From the NCBI RefSeq assembly GCF_900156475.1, contig NZ_FTNR01000011.1, forward strand, positions 1 to 64,000: a DNA stretch of 64,000 nucleotides, read 5' to 3'. Source of the stretch: Natronorubrum thiooxidans. Its GTDB lineage: Archaea; Halobacteriota; Halobacteria; Halobacteriales; Natrialbaceae. Shown piece after piece: positions 1-7,608 of the stretch. Positions within the stretch are counted from its first letter, which is position 1. Every line of letters starts with the position of its first letter. The translations under genes and the position numbers were made by a program. Under the pieces are notes generated by a model. The model was not told the origin of the DNA and ran no database searches. It saw nothing but the letters and a program-made list of their open reading frames with translations.

Positions 1-16
1 GTGATTCCGCAGCTGC

Positions 17-46
17 GTTCGGGTGAGCCAGGCGGCTCACCCGAAC
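17..46. other. Perfect hairpin with 13-bp arms
   Basis: Bases 17-29 and 34-46 are exact reverse complements separated by a 4-base loop. No T-run follows on either strand, so a classical terminator is not clear. It lies beside the 37-bp tandem array and downstream of the minus-strand gene ending at 337. It could be an RNA hairpin or the end of something outside the window. Confidence 0.6.
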
Positions 47-60
47 AACTATTGTCAGTG

Positions 61-317
61 GTGTGGTATAGCTCGGTGCGGGATTTTCATAGGAGTGGTG
101 TGGTATAGCTCGGTGCGGGATTTTCATAGGAGTGGTGTGGTATAGCTCGGTGCGGGATTTTCATAGGAGTGGTGTGGTATAGCTCGGTGCGGGATTTTCA
201 TAGGAGTGGTGTGGTATAGCTCGGTGCGGGATTTTCATAGGAGTGGTGTGGTATAGCTCGGTGCGGGATTTTCATAGGAGTGGTGTGGTATAGCTCGGTG
301 CGGGATTTTCATAGGAG
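61..317. repeat. 37-bp perfect tandem repeat, about 7 copies
   Basis: The unit starts gtgtggtatagctcggtgcg and recurs with starts at 61, 98, 135, 172, 209, 246 and 283. Six full copies look identical and the last is cut after about 35 bases. There are no spacers between copies, so this is not a CRISPR array. The period is not a multiple of three, so no frame stays open through it. It begins about 15 bases beyond the stop of the minus-strand gene at 337, so it would lie in that gene's 3' region. Identity between copies points to recent expansion by slippage or to ongoing homogenisation. Confidence 0.95.
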
Positions 318-336
318 GATGGGTTCAGCACACGGA

Positions 337-717
337 TTACTCAGCAGGGACTCGATCAATTCCGTCGTGGCGGTCGTGGATCGACACGCGTCCGTGTCCC
401 AGTGTCGAGGCTTTCTTCTCAAGTTGGTGGACGAGTTCCGCACTGGGTCGTCCATACACGTCGATGGCTTCGAGATCAATGAACTCGCCGATTGGAGGGA
501 ACTTGGGCCCCGCAACCTCCATGTGATACGCTAATGATGCCGAATCGGCGTGTGTGTGCACGACGGTCATTCGGGTGCCGTCCTCACTGAAGTAAACGTC
601 ATACGACAGGATGTCGGGTTCGTTGGCGTCAACGAACTCCACCAGATCAGTTATCGCTCCCTTGAGTTCGTCCAGCTTCCCGTCGTGCACCGCTGATTGG
701 TCTACGTAGACAATCAT
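337..717 (-). CDS. Small dimeric alpha/beta-barrel (ABM-like) protein
   Basis: A protein of 126 residues starting MIVYVDQSAVHDGKLDEL. The beta-strand opening, the following helix, and the DILSYDVYFSEDGTRMTVV stretch resemble antibiotic-biosynthesis-monooxygenase/DUF3291-type ferredoxin-like dimers. Their substrates vary widely, so none is proposed. I chose the ATG at 717 because GAGG lies 7 bases before it; the in-frame ATG at 738 has no such signal. It stands alone, with the tandem array immediately past its stop. The last ~30 residues (after VDVYGRPSAEL) are an unremarkable basic/helical tail. Confidence 0.7.
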   Translation of the reverse strand: MIVYVDQSAVHDGKLDELKGAITDLVEFVDANEPDILSYDVYFSEDGTRMTVVHTHADSASLAYHMEVAGPKFPPIGEFIDLEAIDVYGRPSAELVHQLEKKASTLGHGRVSIHDRHDGIDRVPAE

Positions 718-1060
718 TTCAGTTCCTCGGCTCTCCATACGTCACCTGTCAATGTGGGTGTTTCGCACACAACGTTGGTTTCTATGAACCTGCAAGATAC
801 GCGCCTTGTATTCAGCATGGCCTCTCTAAACCATCAGTCAGAGAGGATTTCAACAGGGCCAAATATGCCTAACGGAGAAGTTTGAATCCCCAAATTCGGG
901 CGATCACGTCGTAAAGGTCGAGCCGTTCGACGGACGAACGTGAGCTTTTACCACCTATCACGTCTCTTCTCGTTTCGAATCGGCCGAAACAGCAGGGACT
1001 CACCGTGTCACACTGTGATTCTCTACGAAACACTCGCAAATTACGGATCGAGTTCAGCAC
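718..1060. other. Gene-free stretch
   Basis: No open frame here looks coding on composition, and the short frames present have no recognisable protein. It must contain the promoter of the minus-strand gene ending at 337 and the 3' end of the antiporter transcript. Near 1045 there is a gttcagcac sequence also seen elsewhere in the window (about 15060 and 18555). Confidence 0.5.
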
Positions 1061-2290
1061 TCAATACTCCGCCTCGGTTACCCCAAGCACACCGGCGATC
1101 TGTCTCGCGAAGCCCGCTTCGACGACGACCGTGACGAGAATGACGAGAAAGACAGTGCCGAGCAGCAAATGCGCCCCCGACGGATCCGACGGGGGCGCCT
1201 CCGTCAGCAGCCGGACGGCGAACAGCGTCGCGACCGATGCTGGAATAATTCCCCGCGGACCGACGAAACTCACGAACAGCCGTTCGCTCGGCGTGAAGCC
1301 GACCCCGACCGTCGAGACGAAGACAGCAAGTGGGCGGATCACGACCATCAGAACCGCGACGACCGCGAGCCCGGCGACGCCCAGCGCGAGGAGTTCCGCG
1401 AACTCGAGCAACGCCGCCAGCGTGATGAAGACGAACGCGAGAACCAGCAATGTCACGTCCCGCATAAACTGTCGGATCGCCTCCTGATGGGGAAGTTCGA
1501 GGCTCCCGAGGATGAATCCCGAAGTGGCGGCGGCCACGATCCCCGCCTCCGAGAACACCGAATCGGCGGCGGCGAACGCGATAACGGCACCGGCCAGCGC
1601 GACCAGTCGGGCCGTCTGCGGCGCGGTCTCGGATGGCTGTTCGACCTGCGCGAGGAGGTACCAGACGACCCCGGCGACCACGAACCCGACGACCACTCCC
1701 AGCGCGAGACGCTGGACGAAGAGCCACACGTACCCGCCCGGTGCGAGCTGCCGGGCCGTCATGGCTTTGAAGAGGACGACAGCCAGCACCGCGGCCGTGA
1801 CGTCGTTGACGATCCCTTCGACTTCGAGCGTCGTGGCGACCTCCTCGCGAACGGGGACCACCGCGAGAATCGGCGCGATGACCGTCGGCCCGGTGGCGAC
1901 CAGCAGCGCGCCGATGAGAAACGCGATATCCCAACTCGCTCCCAGTAGCAGGCGCACGGTCAGCGCCGTCCCGACGAACGCGATGACCGCTCCGACCGTG
2001 ATCATCCGGCTGACCGCCTTCGACGTCTTCCAAATGGCCTCGTACTCGAGGCGAAACGTGCCTTCAAAGATGATGATGGCGACGCTCACGCCGACGATGG
2101 TCGAGAGCGCGTCGCCGACGACGGCGGGCGTTATCAACCCGAGACCCTCGGGACCGATGGCGACGCCCATGAGAATTAGAAACAACACGCTTGGCACCCG
2201 GTACTTCGCGGCGAGAAACTGCGCCGTCACACCGAGGCCGACGATGGCCGCAATGAGGGCGACGGCGTCGAGGCTGACGTGAATGGACAC
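1061..2290 (-). CDS. CPA1-family cation:proton antiporter
   Basis: A 409-residue membrane protein with about 12 hydrophobic segments and no cytoplasmic TrkA tail. It belongs to the monovalent cation/proton antiporter-1 family, which exchanges Na+ or K+ for H+ across the cytoplasmic membrane. The motif EGIVNDVT carries the Asn-Asp pair of electroneutral CPA1 exchangers. The usual TDP of the unwound helix reads ATGPTV, so the first conserved Asp is absent, as in a subset of the family. The start is GTG at 2290, supported by a full GGAGGT 9 bases upstream (2300-2305). The gene is not in an obvious operon. Ion specificity cannot be read from sequence. Confidence 0.88.
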   Translation of the reverse strand: MSIHVSLDAVALIAAIVGLGVTAQFLAAKYRVPSVLFLILMGVAIGPEGLGLITPAVVGDALSTIVGVSVAIIIFEGTFRLEYEAIWKTSKAVSRMITVGAVIAFVGTALTVRLLLGASWDIAFLIGALLVATGPTVIAPILAVVPVREEVATTLEVEGIVNDVTAAVLAVVLFKAMTARQLAPGGYVWLFVQRLALGVVVGFVVAGVVWYLLAQVEQPSETAPQTARLVALAGAVIAFAAADSVFSEAGIVAAATSGFILGSLELPHQEAIRQFMRDVTLLVLAFVFITLAALLEFAELLALGVAGLAVVAVLMVVIRPLAVFVSTVGVGFTPSERLFVSFVGPRGIIPASVATLFAVRLLTEAPPSDPSGAHLLLGTVFLVILVTVVVEAGFARQIAGVLGVTEAEY

Positions 2291-2691
2291 CGGTTATCGA
2301 CCTCCAAGAGAGGAAGTACGGCTATCCGCGCACCATGCACTCAACGAGCTACGGCTCCACGGGTAGTTCCCGATCCATGCGCCCGACATGCGACGTGCTC
2401 CCACGCCCAGTCACAAATATCCGCAGACTCAGCGACAACCGACGGCTATCGAGTATTACCGGGTTCGGTTCGAGCATCGTTCGGAATCACCACGGTCCTT
2501 CGGGCGTTCTCCGGATCGAACGGACAGGTGGCCCGGATTAGCGCTGTTGACTCGTTTGAAACGGAGAGACACGCCGCACTGTATAGAGAAGGTGCGTTCA
2601 GCGCGACGCGGGCACAAACGGGTGTCGAGCCACCAGTCGATATTGCACGTTTCGACCTTCAGAGTCGCTAAGACGGGGATTTGGGGCATTG
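2291..2691. other. Gene-free stretch upstream of the antiporter
   Basis: Apart from the GGAGGT ribosome-binding site at 2300-2305 (minus strand) and presumably the antiporter promoter, nothing coding is supported. Short frames such as 2335-2541 are rich in Arg and Ser, unlike the acidic proteins of this genome. Confidence 0.5.
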
Positions 2692-3828
2692 TCACTCGAC
2701 CGGCTCGGCCTCGGGGAACTGGTAGCTCCCGTCGAGAATCTCCTCGCGCGGCTGGTAGAGCCGAACCGTGTAGGTCCATCCCTCTGGTGTATAGAGGAAG
2801 TTCGGCTGGTCGGGGTCACCACCGAAATGGATCGTGACACTGCCGTCGTCGGCTGGCTCTGCGGTCGCGTTACTCACAGTATAGGCATCGTACTCGTTCT
2901 CCTCGAAGTAGAAGTCGCTGTTGTAGACGCTGACCGACCAGAACCCGTCGACGGGGACGTCCTCGACGGTGAGTGTGTGTGGCGTCGTGCCGTCATTCTG
3001 GGCGGGAGTCCGTTGAAGAGCCAACGCTTCCGACGGCTCCGGAACACCGGTCCACCCTGCCGTACTGGCGATGAAATGCTTCACGGGGTCGACCTCATCG
3101 ACGTCGCCATACGCGCCCGAGTAGTCGTCAACTGTGAGTCCGACCGGTACGAGCGCGTCGTTGAGTTGTTCGTATGATTGCTGATCCCAGTTAGGGATCT
3201 CGAACGAGCCAGCCGACGATTGCTCCGCCTCGGTCTCGTCCTGGAGTTGCCGGACTTGGTCTAGATCGTCTGGATCGGTCGGGTCGACGAACGCGCGAAT
3301 CACGACGCCAGCATACCGGGTGCCGACGAGGTCCTGGGTTATCGTGTACTCGCCGGGGTCGGTGGCGAACATCTTCACGTATTGGTTCTCGTTCTGGACG
3401 TTCATCGACCGGTATCGGTCACCGCTGTCTGGGAGCGTGATGGTGACCGGCTCGGTTAGATCGAAGACCCCGAACGAGCCGAGCACGTCCCGGTCCTCCC
3501 CGACATAGACCTGATCCTCGATGGGGGAGACATCTCTGCGATGGTAGAATTGTCCGAACCCGCCCGCGTCGACGGTTGACTGGAACACGACATGACAGTT
3601 GGCGCGCGGGTAGTTCTCCCACGTCACTGGGACCGACTCGCCGTCTGCTGCCGTCTCGTTTTCAGCCCCCTGGGTGTTCGCCTCCGAGGCATGTTGGCCG
3701 GCAGTGGCGCTGCCACTGCCCAGTGCGAGCAGTCCGGCGAGGCCCGCCCCGCGAAGTGCATTTCGGCGCGTCGCCCACAGCAGTTCGGAACTGGAATCTG
3801 ACGTCGTGTGATCTGTTTCGTTGCTCAT
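2692..3828 (-). CDS. Tat-exported DUF1254/DUF1214 protein, copy 1
   Basis: A 378-residue protein. Residues 1-43 form a Tat signal: Arg21-Arg22 (RRNALRG), a short hydrophobic stretch, and a SATA signal-peptidase site. After an acidic linker, residues ~70-180 match DUF1254 (VFDLTEPVTITLPDSGDRYR). The C-terminal ~110 residues match DUF1214 (VPVDGFWSVSVYNSD, then HFGGDPDQPNFLYTPEGW). The molecular role of these extracytoplasmic domains is unknown. It is one of three paralogues here (also 4192-5322 and 11215-12366) sharing promoter, leader and body. GGAGAGGT lies about 7 bases before the ATG. Confidence 0.88.
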   Translation of the reverse strand: MSNETDHTTSDSSSELLWATRRNALRGAGLAGLLALGSGSATAGQHASEANTQGAENETAADGESVPVTWENYPRANCHVVFQSTVDAGGFGQFYHRRDVSPIEDQVYVGEDRDVLGSFGVFDLTEPVTITLPDSGDRYRSMNVQNENQYVKMFATDPGEYTITQDLVGTRYAGVVIRAFVDPTDPDDLDQVRQLQDETEAEQSSAGSFEIPNWDQQSYEQLNDALVPVGLTVDDYSGAYGDVDEVDPVKHFIASTAGWTGVPEPSEALALQRTPAQNDGTTPHTLTVEDVPVDGFWSVSVYNSDFYFEENEYDAYTVSNATAEPADDGSVTIHFGGDPDQPNFLYTPEGWTYTVRLYQPREEILDGSYQFPEAEPVE

Positions 3829-4038
3829 GACTCGTACCTCTCCGGGTGGCCCACAGCAGCGGTTGGGGCCGACTCAGACAATCGCACACCAGCATTTCAT
3901 ATAAAACATCGACGCCACTCGAGAATACGTCCATGTGATGACAATAGTGATACATGACTACTCATCTTTGAACTCTCGATCAACTATCTGGACGTGGGGT
4001 AATCGACCACAGACCTCAGTTCGTGTTGCACTCGCGAT
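3693..4038 (-). repeat. Promoter + 5'UTR + Tat-leader cassette, copy 1
   Basis: From the codons of the Tat leader back through the start codon to about 210 bases upstream, this sequence is alignable with 5187-5497, 7037-7376 and 12231-12574. Landmarks in the upstream part are a tatatgaaa-type TATA box (3896-3908), a conserved cccacagcagcggttg in the 5'UTR, a tgatgacaatagtgata block, and cagttcgtgttgcactcgcg at the far end. The TATA position implies a leader of about 45 bases carrying a Shine-Dalgarno sequence. Confidence 0.85.
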
Positions 4039-4191
4039 GAGTCCAGCACCCAGTGAACTACCTGGATCTCATCAGAAACGATGTGATCGACTCTGAGCGT
4101 GAGTTCGTCACGACTGCCAGTACGAGGGGAAAACAAACGACGGTCGGGACACACCGACGTGCTCGTCAGAATAGTGATATTCGCGTCCTTC

Positions 4192-5322
4192 TCACTCGAT
4201 CGGCTCGGCCTCGGGGAACTGATAGCTCCCGTCGAGAATCTCCTCGCGGGGCCCGTAGAGCCGAACCAGGTAGAACCACTCCGCTGGGGTGTAGAGGAAG
4301 TTCGGTTGATCGGGGTCACCGCCGAAATGGATCGTGATAGTGCCGTCATCGGCTGACTCTGCAGTTACGTTGTTGAACGAGTACGCGTCGTACTCGTTCT
4401 CCTCGAGAAACCCGTCGCTGTTGTAGACGGTGACCGACCAGAATCCGTCGACGGGGACGTCCTGGACAGTGAACGTGTGTGGCGTGTTACCGTCGTTCTG
4501 TTCTGGGACTCGTTGCAGATAGATCGTTTCTGGCTCCGGAACGCCGCCCGGTGTCACAGTGGCAAGATAGTACTTGACGGGGTCGATCTCGTCGACGTCG
4601 CCATAAGCACCGCTGAAGTCGTCCATCGTTTTCATGACTGTGACGAGCGCGTCGAAGAGTTCTTGATGTGTCTGGCGGTCCCAATCGGGAATATCGAACG
4701 TACCGACCGAGTCTTGGCTCACTGCGAGTTCGTCCTGTAGTCCATAGACGGTCTCTACGTCGTCCGGATCGTTCGGGTCGACGAACGTGCGGACGATGAC
4801 CCACACGTACCGCGTCCCGACCCCGTCCCGGGTCAATGTGTACTCGCCGGGATCCTGATACGCCTCTTTCACGTACGCGTCCTCGTCCATGACGACCATC
4901 GACTGGTGGCGGTCACCGGCGTCCGGTTTGGTAATGGTGACCGGCTCGGACAGGTCGAAGACGCCGATCGAATAGATCGTGTCGCGATTGGGCAAGGCTG
5001 CGATCCGCACGTCAGGCCCGACTACCGTTCGGAAATGGTGGAATTCGCCGAACCCGCCTCGTTCGACGATGTTCTCCATCATTAGATGGATCTGTGACCG
5101 GGGAAAATTCTCCCAGGTCACTGGGACTGACTCGTCGGGCGCTGCCATCTCATTTTCAGTCCCCTGGGTGTTCCCTTCCGAAGAGTTTTGGCTGGCAGTG
5201 GCGCTGCCACCGCCCAGTGCGAGCAGTCCGGCGAGGCCCGCCCCGCGAAGTGCGGTTCGGCGCGTTGCCCGCAGGAGTTCGGAATTAGATTCTGGCGTCG
5301 TGTGATTTGTCTCGTTGCTCAT
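4192..5322 (-). CDS. Tat-exported DUF1254/DUF1214 protein, copy 2
   Basis: A 376-residue paralogue of the neighbour ending at 2692, same order: Tat signal (Arg21-Arg22, RRTALRG, ending SATA), acidic linker, DUF1254 (ALPNRDTIYSIGVFDLSEPV) and DUF1214 (VPVDGFWSVTVYNSDGFLEE). The NRDTIYS element is more canonical than in copy 1. The last ~50 residues are nearly the same as in the other copies, while the middle has diverged. That suggests duplication followed by drift, possibly with gene conversion at both ends. The product is predicted to fold in the cytoplasm and be exported by Tat. Function unknown. Confidence 0.88.
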   Translation of the reverse strand: MSNETNHTTPESNSELLRATRRTALRGAGLAGLLALGGGSATASQNSSEGNTQGTENEMAAPDESVPVTWENFPRSQIHLMMENIVERGGFGEFHHFRTVVGPDVRIAALPNRDTIYSIGVFDLSEPVTITKPDAGDRHQSMVVMDEDAYVKEAYQDPGEYTLTRDGVGTRYVWVIVRTFVDPNDPDDVETVYGLQDELAVSQDSVGTFDIPDWDRQTHQELFDALVTVMKTMDDFSGAYGDVDEIDPVKYYLATVTPGGVPEPETIYLQRVPEQNDGNTPHTFTVQDVPVDGFWSVTVYNSDGFLEENEYDAYSFNNVTAESADDGTITIHFGGDPDQPNFLYTPAEWFYLVRLYGPREEILDGSYQFPEAEPIE

Positions 5323-5497
5323 AGCTCATGTCGCTCCGAGTGGCCCACAGCAGCGGTTGGGACCAACTCACACGCTCGTACTCCAGCGTTCCACATAATT
5401 CGCCGACGACCCTCGAGAATAATTTCGCGACGCGATGATGGTGGCCGTTCGATGACTATCTCCGAGTTCCTGATCGACCATCTGTACCTGTTGTGTT
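5187..5497 (-). repeat. Promoter + 5'UTR + Tat-leader cassette, copy 2
   Basis: Same cassette as at 3693, 7037 and 12231. The TATA element reads ttatgtgg on the minus strand (5391-5400). Homology runs upstream through the ctgtacctg block, then stops near 5497, earlier than in the other copies; the gttcgtgttgcactcgcg end is missing here. Confidence 0.8.
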
Positions 5498-5597
5498 CGG
5501 CCTGACGGTGGTGTTTCGTCGGTTCGGTATCTCTGCCCCACGAAAAGCAGCCGCACCGTGTCCTCGCCCTCGACGGTGCCGCTTCTCGCGTGCCCCG

Positions 5598-7175
5598 TCA
5601 GTCGTCGCCGCGCGCGGCTTCGAACGCCTCGATTGCGCGCTCGTGGTGTTCGCCGTAGTCGACGATGGGGGCGGGGTAATCGGGCGCGATGGCGGCTCGT
5701 TTCTCGTCGTCCAGCGTGGGCCACTCGTGGATGGCGTCGGTCGGCGCGTCCCGGAGTTCGGGGACGTGTTCCCTGACGTACTCGCCGTCCGGATCGTACT
5801 CCTCCGACTGGGTTACGGGGTCGAAGAAGCGGACGTACGGCTGGGCGTTCGCTCCCGTCGAGGCGGCCCACTGCCAGCCGCCGGCGGCGTGGGCGGTGTC
5901 GTGGTCCACGAGCTTTCGGCGGTACCAGTCGTACCCCTCGCGCCAGTCAATCAGCAGGTCCTTCGTGAGGAACGAGGCGGCCACCATCCGGACGCGGTTG
6001 TGAACCCACGCCTCGGCGCGCAACTGCCGCATCCCGGCGTCGACGAGCGGATAGCCCGTCTCGCCGTCCTTCCACGCCCGGAGACCCTCGGGATCGTCGC
6101 GCCACTGGATTTCGTTCGGGTACTCGCGGTAGTTCTCGGTAACGACGTCGGGACGCGCGTCCAGGACGTGCGCGTAGAACTCCCGCCAGGCGAGCCGTCG
6201 CCGGAACGCCTCGACCGACTCTCGGGCGTCTCCGTCGCTGGCGGCGGCCGCCGCGTCTTCAGTTGCTTTCCAGACCGTTCGGACGCCGACTGTCCCGAAC
6301 TTCAGGTGCGGCGAGAGGCGCGAGGTCGACTCTCGGGCGGGGTACTCGCGGTCGTCCCCGTAGCGGTAGATAGTGTCCTCGCGGAAGTCGGCGAGTAGGT
6401 CGTGGGCGGCGTCGGTGCCCGCTGGCTGCACGTCGGCTTCGGGATCGTCGAAGCCCAGCTCGGCGAGTGACGGTAGCGTGCCGGCGGTCTCGGAGGCCTC
6501 GCCGAGCCACTCCTCGTCGAGGCTGTCGCGTGGGTCGACGACGTCACCGCGAACCGGCGCGGCGACGGGGGCGGCCTTCTCCCGGTCGCGCCACTCCCGC
6601 CAGAAGTCCGAGAAGACAGAGTGGTGGCTCCCGTCGGCCGTCGTGATGGTCTCCGGTTTGTGGAGGAGGGTGCCGCCGAACCGCTCGACGTCGACGCTGA
6701 CGCCAGCGTCGGCGAGCGCCGCCGCGACCGCACGGTCGCGTTCGCCCGCCAGTCCGGAGTAGTCGCGGTTCCAGGTGACCGCATCGGCGTCGCAGGCCTC
6801 AGCGAGGTCGGGAAGTACCGTCCTCGGGTCGCCGCGGGCGAGGAGCAGTTCGCCGCCGCGCTCGCGGTACTGCTCGCGCAACGAGTCCAGCGCACCGAGC
6901 AGGAACGATACCACGGGCGGCGCGCCGTAGGCGAGTATCGCGGGATCGTGGACGAACACTGGGAGGAGGCGGTCGTCGCCCGCCAGCGCCGGGTTGTCGG
7001 TCACACGAAGATCACGGCGGTGCCAGTGAAGTCGCACACCGGAGTCTTGGCGGGCACTGGCGCCGCCCATCGCGAGCATTCCGGCGAGGCCCGCCCCACG
7101 AAGTGCGTTTCGGCGTGTCGCCCGCAGCGGTTCAAAGTCCGATTCTGACGTCGCGTGGTATGGCTCTTCGCTCAT
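5598..7175 (-). CDS. phr: Photolyase/cryptochrome-family protein fused to a Tat signal
   Basis: A 525-residue reading frame. Residues 1-46 are a Tat leader of the same family as the DUF1254 paralogues (RRNALRGAGLAGMLAMGG at 21-38, then AxA at 39-41). From Val47 (RLHWHRRDLRVTDN) it is a full class I photolyase: antenna domain, then the FAD domain. The tryptophan chain is intact (Trp358, Trp411, Trp434, matching E. coli 306, 359, 382). The Asn378 position next to flavin N5 is Ala430 (AHAAGGWQW). Class I photolyases repair cyclobutane dimers with blue light in the cytoplasm; export would be unprecedented. GTG at 7037 could start an unfused protein, but no ribosome-binding site precedes it, whereas 7175 has the cassette promoter and gagagg. 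Confidence 0.9.
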   Translation of the reverse strand: MSEEPYHATSESDFEPLRATRRNALRGAGLAGMLAMGGASARQDSGVRLHWHRRDLRVTDNPALAGDDRLLPVFVHDPAILAYGAPPVVSFLLGALDSLREQYRERGGELLLARGDPRTVLPDLAEACDADAVTWNRDYSGLAGERDRAVAAALADAGVSVDVERFGGTLLHKPETITTADGSHHSVFSDFWREWRDREKAAPVAAPVRGDVVDPRDSLDEEWLGEASETAGTLPSLAELGFDDPEADVQPAGTDAAHDLLADFREDTIYRYGDDREYPARESTSRLSPHLKFGTVGVRTVWKATEDAAAAASDGDARESVEAFRRRLAWREFYAHVLDARPDVVTENYREYPNEIQWRDDPEGLRAWKDGETGYPLVDAGMRQLRAEAWVHNRVRMVAASFLTKDLLIDWREGYDWYRRKLVDHDTAHAAGGWQWAASTGANAQPYVRFFDPVTQSEEYDPDGEYVREHVPELRDAPTDAIHEWPTLDDEKRAAIAPDYPAPIVDYGEHHERAIEAFEAARGDD

Positions 7176-7376
7176 GACTCATGCCTCTCTGAGTGGTCCA
7201 CAGCAGCAGTTGCGACCGACTCACACACTCGCACTTCAGGATTCCATATAATACAGTGACGATACTCGAGAAGAAACTCGTGACATGATGATAGTGATAG
7301 ACGGCACTAAATTCTTGATCGGCTATCTGTACGTGTAGCGAGCGATGACGGACTTCAGTTCGTGTTGTACTCGCGC
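7037..7376 (-). repeat. Promoter + 5'UTR + Tat-leader cassette, copy 3 (drives phr)
   Basis: The cassette found before the three DUF1254 genes here precedes the photolyase body. The TATA element is attatatgg (7244-7252, minus strand), about 70 bases before the ATG at 7175. The cccacagcag block is changed by one base (tccacagcag). The upstream end cagttcgtgttgtactcgcg is at about 7357-7376. Homology to the DUF1254 genes ends within the leader, a few codons before Val47 of the photolyase. Confidence 0.88.
7244..7252 (-). promoter_or_regulatory. TATA box in the photolyase cassette
   Basis: attatatgg on the minus strand; predicts transcription from about 7221, giving a ~46-base 5'UTR before ATG 7175. 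Identical in place to the DUF1254 promoters. Confidence 0.55.
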
Positions 7377-7608
7377 TGTGTATGCTGCACGCTGGGAAGA
7401 ACACTCACCATAGCTGATAGTGAATGCAGTGCTGATATCGTCCACAGAGATCATCGCCGCGGGCCGAAAGGTAGTGTTCTGATAGTAAAGGCAAGCGTTA
7501 TCTCGAATTTGATGGCTGTAAGCGTATACCTGTCTCGTCACTCTCTGCTGAGTCGACGTAACTGGCCACGTCCCTGTTATTTGACGGTCAAACGCGTGAG
7601 GCTACGCT
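7377..7608 (+). promoter_or_regulatory. Divergent region and MFS promoter
   Basis: Between the photolyase cassette and the MFS gene. A TATA-like gttattt at 7576-7582 is centred about 30 bases before the ATG at 7609, which fits a leaderless transcript. A ctgtgtatgctgcac motif at about 7377-7391 recurs near 19149. Confidence 0.5.

Noticed and set aside
61-317. CRISPR array in the 37-bp repeats
   Set aside because: Units are contiguous with no spacers and no cas genes nearby.
1169-1948. Long antisense ORF opposite the antiporter, and similar Arg-rich ORFs elsewhere (for example 5493-6398, 22835-23692, 31456-32622)
   Set aside because: They are Arg/Ser-rich shadows of real acidic genes on the other strand, a high-GC artefact.
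7037-7175. Internal GTG 7037 as the only real photolyase start, leader being noncoding
   Set aside because: No ribosome-binding site precedes it and the frame is fully open from the leader with a complete Tat signal, so the fusion start is better supported, though not proven.
7176-7404. Conserved upstream ORF in the 5'UTR of the DUF1254/phr cassette (reading like CxCxSRSQLLLW)
   Set aside because: It runs across the TATA box and 5'UTR, has no consistent start codon in the four copies, and is explained by DNA-level conservation of the cassette.
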